From NCBI GenBank assembly GCA_021847995.1, contig JAJZNE010000008.1:50446-114445 (forward strand): DNA of 64,000 nucleotides. The letters run 5' to 3'. The notes below the pieces were generated by a model. That model was not told the DNA's origin. It did not search any database and worked only from the letters and a program-made list of their open reading frames with translations. Positions 8,238-17,155 of the stretch are shown here, in pieces (position 1 is the stretch's first letter; every line of letters begins with the position of its first letter). Both the position numbers and the translations under genes were made by a program. This stretch comes from Pseudomonadota bacterium (GTDB lineage: Bacteria; Pseudomonadota; Alphaproteobacteria; Acetobacterales; Acetobacteraceae).

Positions 8238-9577
8238 CCGGCGGCGCGGGCGGCGAGCACGGCGGCGGGGGCGAACGCCATCAGCCAGGCGACGCGCGAT
8301 TCGTAGCGGTCCTCCACGCCGGAGAGCGAGGCGGTGAGAAAGGCGTTGGCCAGCACCGCGGCCAGCACCAGCGCGCAGAACGTCCAGCCGACCCGTTCGC
8401 GCCACGTCGTCGCCACCAGCCAGACCAGCGCCGCGAGCCCGGCCCAGGCACAGGCGAGCTGCACCGGCGCGCCGGTCCCGGCCAGCGCCGGCATGCGCCC
8501 GGCGGATTGCAGCGACGCCCGGTAGGCGCGCAGTTCGCGCGCCGGGAAGAAGCGGGCGATCACCGGCGCCGGCCCCGGCGTGCCCGGCCACGGCGTCAGC
8601 ACGTCGCGCAGCCAGAGATGGCCGAACAGATGGAACGTGTTGCCGAACGCCGCGGCGGCGACCGCGCGCGGTTGGTTCAGGATGGTGCCGCGCACGATGG
8701 CGCCCGCTTCCGGCGCCCAGCCCTCGGCACCGCCGAGGTCGCGGGCGATCAGGTCGCGGTGCCAGAGGAACTCGTTGCCGCCGGCGCCGACCTGATCGAG
8801 ATAGGGACAGATCCGGAAATGCCGCACCGGACAGGCGGTGGCCAGATAGGCCTGGGCGGTACGATCGCCGAGCATGCGCGCGGCGGCGACGACGCTGCCG
8901 TAGGGCGCGAGCGTCGGCGTGCGGTGCGCCACCAGGTTGACCAGGATGAGCAGCAGCGCCGCCGTGGCCGGCGCCACCACCATGCGGGCGAACGCCGCCA
9001 GCCCGGCGCGCCGCCCCGCCGCCGCCGCCGCCAGCACGCCGCCGAGCAGCGCGAGGCCGAAGCCGAGCGGCACATGCGACAGATGCACCGACACCGCGCC
9101 GATCGCGAGCAGCCACAGATAGCGCCGTTCCCACCGCCCGAGCACGCCGAAGCCGAGCAGCCATGATGCCAGCACAACGACGCCGGTGAAGACGTCGGTG
9201 GTGAGCAGGCTGGCGAACCACGGCAGGCTGGTGGTGGCAGCAAGCAGGGCGCAGGCCGCCAGCACCGGCAGCTTCCCGGCCCAGCCAAACTGGCGCAGCA
9301 CCAGCCAGATGAGATGGGCGACGATCCCCGCCTGCACCAGCACCGGCGGCCACAGGCTGAGCCGCCAATCCGTCGCCAGCAGGAAAAAGCTGTAGAACGG
9401 CGGCGCGTTCCAGCCGACGAAAAGCTGCAATGCCTGGGCGAGATAGTTGCCGGTGTCGGCGAACACCAGCGGATAGCCGTTGAGCACCGCCGGCCAGCAC
9501 AGCAGCAGCGCGCCCGCCAGGATGCCGCTCCACGCCCGTCCTGCCGCCATCCGGTCTGCCGCTTCAAGCTGCCCCAT
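8156..9577 (-). CDS. Polytopic membrane protein, GT-C-like, function unknown
   Basis: A 473-residue protein with roughly ten to eleven hydrophobic segments from residue 17 onward. After the first segment comes a periplasmic-type motif NGYPLVFADTGNYLAQAL, with an acidic residue placed as in GT-C glycosyltransferases that use lipid-linked sugars. A second soluble loop (about 245-345) contains HFRICPYLDQ and FLWHRDLIARD. I do not recognise a named family, so glycosyl transfer is only an inference from the fold-like layout. An alternative start lies at 9550. The C-terminal 27 residues, rich in Ala and Ser, are encoded opposite the end of the esterase gene. It stands alone between the esterase and the WD40 gene. 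Confidence 0.65.
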   Translation of the reverse strand: MGQLEAADRMAAGRAWSGILAGALLLCWPAVLNGYPLVFADTGNYLAQALQLFVGWNAPPFYSFFLLATDWRLSLWPPVLVQAGIVAHLIWLVLRQFGWAGKLPVLAACALLAATTSLPWFASLLTTDVFTGVVVLASWLLGFGVLGRWERRYLWLLAIGAVSVHLSHVPLGFGLALLGGVLAAAAAGRRAGLAAFARMVVAPATAALLLILVNLVAHRTPTLAPYGSVVAAARMLGDRTAQAYLATACPVRHFRICPYLDQVGAGGNEFLWHRDLIARDLGGAEGWAPEAGAIVRGTILNQPRAVAAAAFGNTFHLFGHLWLRDVLTPWPGTPGPAPVIARFFPARELRAYRASLQSAGRMPALAGTGAPVQLACAWAGLAALVWLVATTWRERVGWTFCALVLAAVLANAFLTASLSGVEDRYESRVAWLMAFAPAAVLAARAAGQLAACGASSASSARNRSTTAPGPAPP

Positions 9578-9679
9578 CCGGGCAGCAACGCGGAGGGCGC
9601 GGCGGGGTGCGGCGCCGGCGGCTCACAACACGTTGCGCCCTGCCGCCGGCGGGGAGTACGTTCGCGGCGCGGCGTGCCT

Positions 9680-10711
9680 TCAGTGTCCGGAGAAGTCGAT
9701 CACGGCGGCAAAGCCGCTCTCGGTGCCGAAGGCGAGCCGGCTGCCGTCGGTGTTCCAGGCCAGCGCCGAGACCGCGCCGCGGCCCGGCCCGGCGACCGGC
9801 AGCAGCCGTCCGCTGCCGATATCGGCCAGCACCACCATGCCGTCGGCGAAGCCCGCCGCCACCGCCTCGTGCTGCGGATGGCAGGCGGCATCGGTGCAGA
9901 GGACCGTGGCGCCGCCGGCGAGTTCGGTCGGCGCCTTGCCCATCGGGCCGCCGCCGAAGAACGGCCACAGCACCACCGACTCCGCCCCCGACGTCGCCAG
10001 CCACCTGCCGCCGCGGCTGAACGACAGCGCCCGCGTCTTGGCGGGATAGCCGCTCATGCGCATGTGCTGCCCGTCGGAAAGCCGCCAGCCGTGCAGTGCA
10101 TTCTCCTGCATCGCGGTGATGACGCTGTCGCCGTCGGGGCTGATCGCGATGCCGACATGGCTGCCCTTCCATTCCAGCAGCCGCGGATTGTCGCTGCGGG
10201 AGGCGACGAACCACAGGCTCGCGCCATTGTAATGGCTCGCCGCCACGCGCTTGCCGCGGGCATCGAAGACGAGGCCGGTGACGCTGGAAGGATGCGACAG
10301 CGTCTTCAGGCGCGCGCCGGCCGCATCGAACAGATGCACCTGCCGGCCGACTGCGGCGGCGAGCAGCGCCGCCCTGCCGTCGCTGAAACTCGCGACATGC
10401 TCCACCCATTTCATGCCGAATGTCGCGAGTTCGGTGACCCGGCCGTCGGCGCCGGCGCGCACGAGGCGCCCGTCATCGCCGCCGGAGACGAAGCCGGCGG
10501 GAACAACGTCGGGGGCGAGCGCCAGCGTGCCGCCGTCATGCGCGGCGATGCTGTGCCACGCGCCGCCGCGCAGCGTCCGGATCGTCCCGTCGCCGAGCGC
10601 GAAGCCGGGCACGCCGCTGCGGTCGAAGCAGGCGGCGACGACGAAGGCATCGAACGTCGCATGCGTGCCGCGTGCGTCGAGCAGATGGTCGGGGGAAATG
10701 GTCTGGCTCAT
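9680..10711 (-). CDS. WD40-repeat protein paired with a COG0523 GTPase
   Basis: A 343-residue beta-propeller protein with six to seven degenerate WD40-like repeats. Each ends in a hydrophobic strand after a GD/SDG turn (for example GFVSGGDDGRLVRAGADG, LVFDARGKRVAASHYNGASLW and GIAISPDGDSVITAMQ). There is no signal peptide, so it is probably cytoplasmic. It lies 31 bases downstream of the COG0523 GTPase gene on the same strand, an association also seen in other alphaproteobacteria where the pair is often linked to zinc limitation. A scaffold or partner role for the metallochaperone is inference. The ATG at 10711 is supported by a GGGAAACG upstream. Confidence 0.8.
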   Translation of the reverse strand: MSQTISPDHLLDARGTHATFDAFVVAACFDRSGVPGFALGDGTIRTLRGGAWHSIAAHDGGTLALAPDVVPAGFVSGGDDGRLVRAGADGRVTELATFGMKWVEHVASFSDGRAALLAAAVGRQVHLFDAAGARLKTLSHPSSVTGLVFDARGKRVAASHYNGASLWFVASRSDNPRLLEWKGSHVGIAISPDGDSVITAMQENALHGWRLSDGQHMRMSGYPAKTRALSFSRGGRWLATSGAESVVLWPFFGGGPMGKAPTELAGGATVLCTDAACHPQHEAVAAGFADGMVVLADIGSGRLLPVAGPGRGAVSALAWNTDGSRLAFGTESGFAAVIDFSGH

Positions 10712-10742
10712 CCTGTACGTTTCCCGATGGCGCGCCCGTCCG

Positions 10743-11738
10743 TCAGGACGGGTTCGACGCCGCCACCTGGCAGGATTCGAAGCCCCGGCGGAGCTGCGGG
10801 CGGTTGAGGTTGCGGCCGATGAAGACGATGCGGCTGCGGCGCGGCTCGCCGTCCTTCCAGGGGCCGACGAAGTCGCCGTCGGCCATCATGTGCACCGCCT
10901 GGAAGGCGAATTTGCGCGGCTCCTCCGGGTAGGCCAGGATGCCCTTGGTGCGCAGCAGGTTCTGGCCTTCGGCGGCGAGCAGTGCGCCGATCCAGGCGTT
11001 GAACTTCTCCGGATCGATCGGCCGCGCCGCCTCGAAGCTCATCGAGGCGACGTCCTCGTTGTGTTCGTGCGCATCGTCCTCCAGGAAAGCGGGCGCGTGC
11101 GCGAGCACGCGGTCGAGGTCGAAGGCGCCCTGCTCCAGCACGGCCGTGACCGGCACGTTGCCGCGCACCGCGTGGTGGATCGCGGCGGCCGGATTGATCG
11201 CGCGGATGCGCGCCTCCACCGCGGCGCGTTCCTCCGGCGTCACCAGATCGGTCTTGTTCAGCACGATCACGTCGGCGAACGCGATCTGATCCTCCGCCTC
11301 GCGGCTGTCGGCGAGGCGGGCCGGCAGGTTGCGGGCATCGACGACGGTGACGATGGCATCGAGCCGCGTCTTCGCCCGCACCGTCTCATCGACGAAGAAG
11401 GTCTGCGCCACCGGCGCGGGATTGGCGAGGCCGGTGGTCTCGATGATGATGCCGTCGAAGCGGCCGCGCCGCTTCATCAGACCGCCGACGATGCGGATCA
11501 GGTCGCCGCGCACGGTGCAGCAGATGCAGCCGTTGTTCATCTCGAACACTTCCTCGTCGCTGTCCACGACGAGGTCGTTATCGACGCCGAGCTCCCCGAA
11601 CTCGTTGACCACGACGGCATAGCGCCGTCCGTGCTGTTCCGAGAGGATGCGGTTGAGCAGCGTCGTCTTGCCGGCGCCGAGATAGCCGGTCAGCACGGTG
11701 ACGGGAACGAGGTCGGACTGGACGGCGGTTTCGGACAT
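10743..11738 (-). CDS. COG0523 (CobW/YeiR/ZigA-type) metallochaperone GTPase
   Basis: A 331-residue P-loop GTPase of the G3E/COG0523 family, which inserts or delivers metals, often zinc. Motifs are Walker [10 protein letters not shown] (18-26), the family's metal-binding CxCC as GCICC (C71, C73, C74), the Walker B region [10 protein letters not shown], and the guanine-specificity motif NKTD. The central linker has an acidic/His patch (DDAHEHNED) that could bind metal. The C-terminal domain ends near [10 protein letters not shown], as in CobW_C. It is followed by the WD40 gene. Zinc-repressed (Zur) control is typical of such pairs, but I could not identify a convincing Zur box in the 36 bases upstream. 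The metal handled cannot be decided from sequence alone. Confidence 0.9.
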   Translation of the reverse strand: MSETAVQSDLVPVTVLTGYLGAGKTTLLNRILSEQHGRRYAVVVNEFGELGVDNDLVVDSDEEVFEMNNGCICCTVRGDLIRIVGGLMKRRGRFDGIIIETTGLANPAPVAQTFFVDETVRAKTRLDAIVTVVDARNLPARLADSREAEDQIAFADVIVLNKTDLVTPEERAAVEARIRAINPAAAIHHAVRGNVPVTAVLEQGAFDLDRVLAHAPAFLEDDAHEHNEDVASMSFEAARPIDPEKFNAWIGALLAAEGQNLLRTKGILAYPEEPRKFAFQAVHMMADGDFVGPWKDGEPRRSRIVFIGRNLNRPQLRRGFESCQVAASNPS

Positions 11739-11774
11739 GGTGCTCTCGCTCGCGGTCGGGACCAGGGAAACCGG

Positions 11775-12890
11775 TCATATAGGGGCGGCGGCGCGCTGCG
11801 GCCATGCCGCGAGCGTACGGCGGCGCAGCGCCGCCAGCGTGGCCGCGGCGTATGCCACATCGAAGCCGGCCGCCCGCTGCCGCCCGGCAGCGGCGAGCGC
11901 GCGGCGGCGCGCCGGATCGGCGGCCAATGCGACGATGGCGGCGGCGAGCGCCTCCGGATCGTCGGGGTCGATCGGGACCGCCGCGTCGCCGGTCACTTCA
12001 GGCAGGCCGCCGCGCGGCGCGCACAGCAGGGCCGCCCCGCTCGCCATCGCTTCCAGCGCGGTCAGGCCGAACGGCTCCGGCCAGCGGCTTGGCACCACCA
12101 CGATCGCCGCCCGCGCCATCGCCGCCAGCACGTCCCGGTGCGGCTGCCAGCCCGGCATGGCGATGCCGGCCGCCGCTGCCTCGGCCCGCAGGGCGCGCAC
12201 GAACGCCGTTTCCGGGCTGGCGCGGCCGAAACGGTCGGCGCCGAGCAGCACCGCGCGCCAGCCCGGCAGCGCCGGCAGCGCCCGCGCGCAGGCCCGCACG
12301 AAGGCATCCGCGCCCTTGTCCGGCACCACCCGGCCGGCGAACAGGATGGTGTTATCCCGCGCCGCCGCGGTGGGCAGCCGCGCCAGGTCGAGACAATTGG
12401 GCAGCACCGGCACCTCGGCGCCGTCCGCCAGCCCCTCCATGAGCCGCCGGCGCAGCCAGGCGGAGACCGTCACCACCTGCGCCAGCCGCGCCAGCAGGCG
12501 GGCGCGCTCGGCGGGGCTGCGGGCGCCGCGCATGCCCTGCGGATCGTTGTGCAGGAACAGGCTGACCGGCACGGACGGCAGGGCACGCGCCAGAAGCAGG
12601 GCGAGTTCCGGATGGTTATGCACCTCGATCAGCGCCGGCCGGGCGCGGCCCAGCGTGCGCGCGAGCGCCGCGGCGAAGCGGCGCGTCTGGCCGCCGAGCA
12701 GGCGTGCCGGGCGGACCGGCGTGAACGGCACGTCGGCGAACGGGGAAGCGGTCGGCGTGCCGAACACGCGCGCCGCGAACCCCTCCGTTCCGGCGGCCAG
12801 CATGCGGACGACGAGGCCGATCGCGCCGGTCGCCTCGGGTGAGAAAGCCTCGCGCGGCGGCAGGACGATCGCGACCTCATCGGACGGCAT
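11775..12890 (-). CDS. Glycosyltransferase family 4-like (GT-B)
   Basis: A 371-residue GT-B glycosyltransferase. The C-terminal half carries the group-1 signature: ILFAGRVVPDKGADAFVRA (donor-domain start), the E-x7-E region WPEPFGLTALEAMASGAALL, and GGLPEV. The N-terminal acceptor domain includes a His-Asn-His-Pro element (EVHNHPELALLLA). It probably transfers a sugar from a nucleotide donor to a cell-surface polymer or lipid; the acceptor is unknown. The start at 12890 (MPSDEVAIV) is chosen because the frame upstream runs through a perfect hairpin. The GST gene lies upstream on the same strand but is separated by two strong hairpins, so this gene probably has its own promoter. Confidence 0.85.
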   Translation of the reverse strand: MPSDEVAIVLPPREAFSPEATGAIGLVVRMLAAGTEGFAARVFGTPTASPFADVPFTPVRPARLLGGQTRRFAAALARTLGRARPALIEVHNHPELALLLARALPSVPVSLFLHNDPQGMRGARSPAERARLLARLAQVVTVSAWLRRRLMEGLADGAEVPVLPNCLDLARLPTAAARDNTILFAGRVVPDKGADAFVRACARALPALPGWRAVLLGADRFGRASPETAFVRALRAEAAAAGIAMPGWQPHRDVLAAMARAAIVVVPSRWPEPFGLTALEAMASGAALLCAPRGGLPEVTGDAAVPIDPDDPEALAAAIVALAADPARRRALAAAGRQRAAGFDVAYAAATLAALRRRTLAAWPQRAAAPI

Positions 12891-12900
12891 GGCGGCGACA

Positions 12901-12944
12901 CCTAAGCAGGCTTTCGTGGTTCGCACCACGAAAGCCTGCTTAGG
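12901..12944. repeat. Perfect 20-bp inverted repeat (hairpin)
   Basis: CCTAAGCAGGCTTTCGTGGT (12901-12920) and its exact reverse complement (12925-12944) are separated by TCGC. The 10 bases between this hairpin and the glycosyltransferase ATG make it part of that gene's leader, or of the 3' region of the upstream GST transcript. There is no T-run on either side. It looks more like a palindromic repeat element than a simple terminator. Confidence 0.75.
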
Positions 12945-12957
12945 ATCTGTTGAAAAC

Positions 12958-13003
12958 GCATCATCTTTTTCGCGGGACGCAAGGGCCTCCCGCGAGATGA
13001 TGC
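12958..13003 (-). terminator. Second hairpin, possible terminator of the GST gene
   Basis: GCATCATCT...CGCGGGA (12958-12976) pairs with TCCCGCGAGATGATGC (12988-13003), with a TTT bulge and a 10-11-base loop. Read on the minus strand, it comes just after the GST stop (13027) and is followed by GTTTTC, so a weak intrinsic terminator is plausible. Confidence 0.5.
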
Positions 13004-13026
13004 TTAGGCCGGGGGAGGCTGCCGAG

Positions 13027-13692
13027 CTATGGCACCGCAACCGGCTCGTATTTGGCGATCTGCCAGGCTGCCGGCTCCTCCGCCGCCGCGGCGTACCAGT
13101 CCGCCACCAGCGGAAAGCCGCGCACGGCCGCGCAGTAGGCTTCGGTGTCCGGGCCGAGTTCCGGCCGGTAGGTCAGGAAGCGGGTGACCACCGGGGCATA
13201 CATCGCATCGGCCAGGGTGAACGCCGCGCCGAACAGGAACGGCCCGTCGCCGCCGAAGCGCAGGCGCGTCTGCCGCCACAGCGCCTCGATGCGGGCGATA
13301 TCGGCGAGGCATTCCGGCGTGCGGCCGGCGCCGGGAAACGCGCGGCAGAGATCCATCTGCATCGCCCCGCGCAGCGCCGCGAAGCCGGCGTGCATCTCGG
13401 CGGCGATGGCGCGCGCATGGGCGCGGGCGGGGCGCTCCGCCGGCCACAGGGTGGGCCTGATCTCGGCGCAGTATTCGCCGATCGCGATCGTCTCCCACAC
13501 CACCGCGCCGCGATGGATCAGGCAGGGCACGAGGCCGCTCGGGCTGACCGCCTTCACCGCCGGGGTGTTGCCGCCGGCGAGCGGGATCACCTCCTCCGTC
13601 ACATCGAGACCGGCGAGCCGCACGGCCAGCCAGCCGCGCAGGCTCCAGGACGAATAGCGCCGGTTGCCGAGATAGAGAATCCCATCCGCCAT
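13027..13692 (-). CDS. Glutathione S-transferase family protein
   Basis: A 221-residue cytosolic GST-fold protein. The N-terminal thioredoxin-like domain begins LYLGNRRYSSWSLRGWLA, with the candidate activating Ser (Ser14/15) before SLR as in zeta/omega-like bacterial GSTs. The cis-Pro segment is SGLVPCLI, and the glutathione gamma-Glu-binding ETIAIGEYCAE sits near residues 67-77. The C-terminal all-alpha domain contains the N-capping/hydrophobic staple region FTLADAMYAPVV. It is divergent from the aminotransferase gene, with a 72-base shared promoter region. The substrate is unknown. Confidence 0.85.
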   Translation of the reverse strand: MADGILYLGNRRYSSWSLRGWLAVRLAGLDVTEEVIPLAGGNTPAVKAVSPSGLVPCLIHRGAVVWETIAIGEYCAEIRPTLWPAERPARAHARAIAAEMHAGFAALRGAMQMDLCRAFPGAGRTPECLADIARIEALWRQTRLRFGGDGPFLFGAAFTLADAMYAPVVTRFLTYRPELGPDTEAYCAAVRGFPLVADWYAAAAEEPAAWQIAKYEPVAVP

Positions 13693-13764
13693 GCCACGCC
13701 TTCCCTTGCCCTCGGCCCGCGAACGCGCGAACCTGACCGTCTGGTCAAAGACGGAACCCGGTCC

Positions 13765-15090
13765 ATGAACGAGATCCCCGTGCGCCCGAACAATCTCGAA
13801 GCCTTCTGGATGCCGTTCACGGCCAACCGTGCCTATAAATCGAGCCCCCGCCTGCTCGCCCGTGCCGAGGGCATGGCCTATTACACGAATGACGGACGGG
13901 AAGTGATCGACGGCACCGCAGGGCTGTGGTGCGTCAACGCCGGCCACGGCCGGCGCGAGATCACGGAGGCGATCCAGCGCCAGGCAGCGGTGATGGATTT
14001 CGCGCCGACCTTCCAGCTCGGCCATCCGGCCGCCTTCCAGGCCGCCGCGAAGATCGCCGAACACACGCCGGCGGGTCTGGACCGCGTGTTCTTCACCAAT
14101 TCCGGCTCGGAGAGCGCTGACACTGCGCTCAAGATCGCGCTCGCCTACCAGCGTGCGCGGGGGGAAAGCCAGCGCGTGCGGCTGATCGGGCGGGAGCGGG
14201 GGTATCACGGCGTCGGCTTCGGCGGCCTGTCGGTCGGCGGCATCGGCGCCAACCGCAAGCAGTTCGGCGCGCTGCTGCCCTATGTCGATCATCTGCCGCA
14301 CACCCATGCGCCGGAGCACACCGCCTTCACCCGCGGCCAGCCCGCCTGGGGCGCGCATCTGGCCGACGCGCTGGCCGGGCTGGTGGCGCTCCACGGCGAC
14401 ACCATCGCGGCGGTGATGGTCGAGCCGCTGGCTGGATCGACCGGCGTGCTGGTGCCGCCGCAGGGCTATCTGGAGCGGCTGCGGGCGCTCTGCGACCAGC
14501 ACGGCATCCTGCTGATCTTCGATGAGGTGATCACCGGCTTCGGCCGCCTCGGCACGTTCTTCGGCGCCGAGCGGGTCGGCGTGGCGCCCGATATCATCAC
14601 GATGGCGAAGGGGCTGACCAATGCCGCGGTGCCGATGGGCGCGGTCGCCGTGCACGACCGCATCTACCGCACCATCGTCGATCAGGCGCCGGCAGGGATC
14701 GAGCTGTTCCACGGCTACACCTATTCCGGCCACCCGCTCGCCGCCGCCGCGGCGGTGGCCGCGGTCGACCTGCATGTCGGCGAGGATCTGCCCGGCCGCG
14801 CCCGCGCGATGGAGGGGTATTTCGAGGACGCGGCGCACAGCCTGAAGGGGCTGCCGAATGTCATCGACATCCGCAACATGGGGCTGGTGGCAGGCATCGA
14901 GTTGCAGCCGCGCGCCGGCAAGCCGACCGACCGGGCGGTGCGCGTCTTCCACCGCTGCTTCGATGCCGGCGTGTTGATCCGCACCACCGGCGACATCATC
15001 GCGCTGTCGCCGCCGCTGGTCGCCGAACGCAGCCATCTCGACCGCATCTTCGGCACGCTGGCCGAGGCGATCCGGGCGGAGGCGGCGTAG
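13765..15090 (+). CDS. Class III omega-amino acid:pyruvate aminotransferase
   Basis: A 441-residue PLP enzyme of the class-III aminotransferases, closest in pattern to beta-alanine/omega-amino acid:pyruvate transaminases. Markers are DGTAGLWCVNAGHGR, FTNSGSESADTALKIA (phosphate cup), the long class-III signature around LLIFDEVITGFGRLGTFFGAE (Asp to the PLP ring nitrogen), the Schiff-base Lys in TMAKGLTNAAVPMGAV, and the substrate-side YTYSGHPLAAA. It moves the amino group of an omega-amino acid or amine to pyruvate or a similar keto acid in the cytoplasm. The ATG at 13765 aligns with the family start (NLEAFWMPFTANR). It appears to be monocistronic. Confidence 0.92.
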   Translation: MNEIPVRPNNLEAFWMPFTANRAYKSSPRLLARAEGMAYYTNDGREVIDGTAGLWCVNAGHGRREITEAIQRQAAVMDFAPTFQLGHPAAFQAAAKIAEHTPAGLDRVFFTNSGSESADTALKIALAYQRARGESQRVRLIGRERGYHGVGFGGLSVGGIGANRKQFGALLPYVDHLPHTHAPEHTAFTRGQPAWGAHLADALAGLVALHGDTIAAVMVEPLAGSTGVLVPPQGYLERLRALCDQHGILLIFDEVITGFGRLGTFFGAERVGVAPDIITMAKGLTNAAVPMGAVAVHDRIYRTIVDQAPAGIELFHGYTYSGHPLAAAAAVAAVDLHVGEDLPGRARAMEGYFEDAAHSLKGLPNVIDIRNMGLVAGIELQPRAGKPTDRAVRVFHRCFDAGVLIRTTGDIIALSPPLVAERSHLDRIFGTLAEAIRAEAA

Positions 15091-15248
15091 GCGGCCGGGT
15101 GGAGCGCGCTTGCGCGGCGGCGGCGTGACGATTCCCGCCCCTTGATTTCGCCGCGGCGGGGCAACACTCTCGCGGCGATGCGTCGGCCGGCGGGCGGCCA
15201 GGGCAGCGTTGCCGCGGACGGCCGGCGGGCAGGAGAGCGGCTGAAGGC

Positions 15249-16088
15249 ATGAAGCACTGGCGGATCGAGCAGATCGAGTGGACGCGGTTCGACGCCGGCC
15301 GGGTCGATCCGGACATCATTCCCCTGGTCAAGGCGGCCGCGATGGTGGAGCGGAACGGCACCGAATACGCCGCCTATCTCAACGGCGTGTTTCGCGATGA
15401 CCCGGATTTCCGCCGGGCTGCCGACAACTGGGCGGAGGAGGAGGTGCAGCACGGCGACGCGCTCGGGCAATGGGCGATGCTGGCCGATCCGTCCTGGGAT
15501 TATCGGGCGGCGTTCGCGCGCTACCGGGAGGGGTTCAGGATTCAGGTCGGCGCCGACGCCTCGATCCGGGGTAGCCGCACCGGCGAACTGATCGCCCGCT
15601 GCATGGTGGAGACCGGCACATCGAGCTACTACACCGCGCTCGGCGAGGCGACGGAGGAGCCGGTGCTGAAGCTGATCTGCAAGCAGATCGCCGCCGACGA
15701 GTTCCGCCATTTCAAGCTGTTCTATGACCACATGCGCCGCTATCTGGCGCGCGAGAATTTGTCGTTTGTCCGCCGTCTGCGCGTCGCCGCCGGCCGCATC
15801 AGCGAGAGCGAGGATGACGAACTCGCCTTCGCCTTCCACTGTGGCAACGACCCGGCCGGCGCGCCCTATGACCACGCCGCCTGCACCGCGGCCTATATGG
15901 CGCGTGCGATGGCCTTCTACCGTTTCCGCCACATCGAGCGCGGCATGGGCATGATCTTCAAGGCGGTCGGGCTGAAGCCGCGCGGGCGGCTCTCCGATCT
16001 GTCGGCGCGCCTTGCCTGGCGCCTGATCCAGCGCCGCCGGCGCCGCTTCGCGGCCCGCGCGGCCGTGCTGCCGGCACGGGCGGCCTGA
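15249..16088 (+). CDS. Ferritin-like di-iron protein, acyl-ACP desaturase-like
   Basis: A 279-residue helical protein with a di-iron ligand set: E34 or E39 (MVERNGTEY), E65 and H68 (EEEVQHG), E121 (CMVETGTSS), E151 and H154 (DEFRHF). This spacing matches the ferritin-like superfamily, especially soluble acyl-ACP desaturase-like oxidoreductases with ENRHG/EKRHE-type motifs. The C-terminus is very basic (LIQRRRRRFAARAA) and could bind membrane or nucleic acid. It is followed after 2 bases by the epimerase gene, so the two are co-transcribed. Oxygen-dependent desaturation or hydroxylation is plausible, but no redox partner lies adjacent and the substrate is unknown. Confidence 0.75.
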   Translation: MKHWRIEQIEWTRFDAGRVDPDIIPLVKAAAMVERNGTEYAAYLNGVFRDDPDFRRAADNWAEEEVQHGDALGQWAMLADPSWDYRAAFARYREGFRIQVGADASIRGSRTGELIARCMVETGTSSYYTALGEATEEPVLKLICKQIAADEFRHFKLFYDHMRRYLARENLSFVRRLRVAAGRISESEDDELAFAFHCGNDPAGAPYDHAACTAAYMARAMAFYRFRHIERGMGMIFKAVGLKPRGRLSDLSARLAWRLIQRRRRRFAARAAVLPARAA

Positions 16089-16090
16089 GC

Positions 16091-17155
16091 TTGCGCCGAT
16101 CCCGGCACTATCTGGTCACCGGCGGGGCGGGGTTCGTCGGCAGCCATGCCGTCGCCGCCCTGCTCGATCGCGGCGATGAGGTGGTGGTGCTGGACAGCCT
16201 GCGCACCGGCCATCGCGGGGCGGTGCTGCCGGGGGCGCGGCTGGTGGTCGGCGACCTCGATGACGAGGTGCTGGTCGGCGCGCTGCTGGCCGAACGGCGC
16301 TGGGATGCGGTGCTGCATTTCGCCGCGCTGTCGCTGGTCGGCGAGAGCATGCGCGAGCCCTATCGCTACATCGCCGCCAATGTCGGCAGCGGGGTGCGGC
16401 TGATCGCCGCCTGTGTCGCGCATGGCGTGCGCCGCTTCGTGCTGTCCTCCACCGCCGCGCTGTTCGGCAATGCCGGCGATGCGCCGATCGACGAGGACGC
16501 GCCGATCGATCCCGGCTCGCCCTATGGCGAGAGCAAGGCGATGCTGGAACGCACGCTGCTGTGGGCGGAACGGGTGCATGGGCTGCACAGCGCCGCCCTG
16601 CGCTACTTCAACGCCGCCGGTGCCGACCCGGCCGGCCGGCTGGGCGAGGATCACGTGCCGGAGACGCATCTGATCCCGCTGGTGATCGACGCGGCGCTCG
16701 GGCGGCGGCCGGCGCTGTCGGTGTTCGGCACCGACTATGCGACGCCGGACGGGACGTGCATCCGCGATTACGTCCACGTGACCGATCTGGCGGAGGCGCA
16801 TCTGCGTGTGCTCGATCTGCTCGATGCCGGCAGCGTGCGCTACAATCTCGGCAACGGGCGCGGGCATTCGGTGCGCGAGGTGATCGGCGCGGTGGAGCGG
16901 GTGACGGGACGGCGCGTGCCCTGGCACGCCGCGCCGCGCCGCGCCGGCGACCCGCCGGTGCTGGTGGCGGCGGCCTGGCGGATCATGCGGGAGACCGGCT
17001 GGCAGCCGCGCTTTGCCGATCTGGATGCCATCGTGGCGACGGCGCTGGCGTGGCGGGAGGGGCATCCCGAGGGGTACCGGGGGGTGGACGGCAGTATCAT
17101 TCCGACCGGCGGAGCACCGCGCTCACGTCGCGGTAGCCGCTCAACACGCGGATGA
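16091..17155 (+). CDS. galE: UDP-glucose 4-epimerase (extended SDR)
   Basis: A 354-residue extended short-chain dehydrogenase. The N-terminal NAD-binding motif is VTGGAGFVGSHAV. The active-site Ser region is VLSSTAALFG, and the catalytic YxxxK is PYGESKAM. The GalE-specific DGTCIRDYVHVTDLAEAH segment is present. It interconverts UDP-glucose and UDP-galactose (or the GlcNAc forms) for surface polysaccharide synthesis. The frame opens with TTG at 16091, 2 bases after the di-iron gene stop; no better start aligns with the YLVTGG strand. The last 20 residues or so (PRSRRGSRSTRG) run 59 bases into the convergent parE gene and look like a non-conserved tail, perhaps the result of a rearrangement. 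Confidence 0.88.
   Translation: MRRSRHYLVTGGAGFVGSHAVAALLDRGDEVVVLDSLRTGHRGAVLPGARLVVGDLDDEVLVGALLAERRWDAVLHFAALSLVGESMREPYRYIAANVGSGVRLIAACVAHGVRRFVLSSTAALFGNAGDAPIDEDAPIDPGSPYGESKAMLERTLLWAERVHGLHSAALRYFNAAGADPAGRLGEDHVPETHLIPLVIDAALGRRPALSVFGTDYATPDGTCIRDYVHVTDLAEAHLRVLDLLDAGSVRYNLGNGRGHSVREVIGAVERVTGRRVPWHAAPRRAGDPPVLVAAAWRIMRETGWQPRFADLDAIVATALAWREGHPEGYRGVDGSIIPTGGAPRSRRGSRSTRG

Noticed and set aside
13027..15036. Long N-terminal extension of the GST frame
   Set aside because: It runs antisense to the aminotransferase; the GST fold begins exactly at the ATG at 13692.
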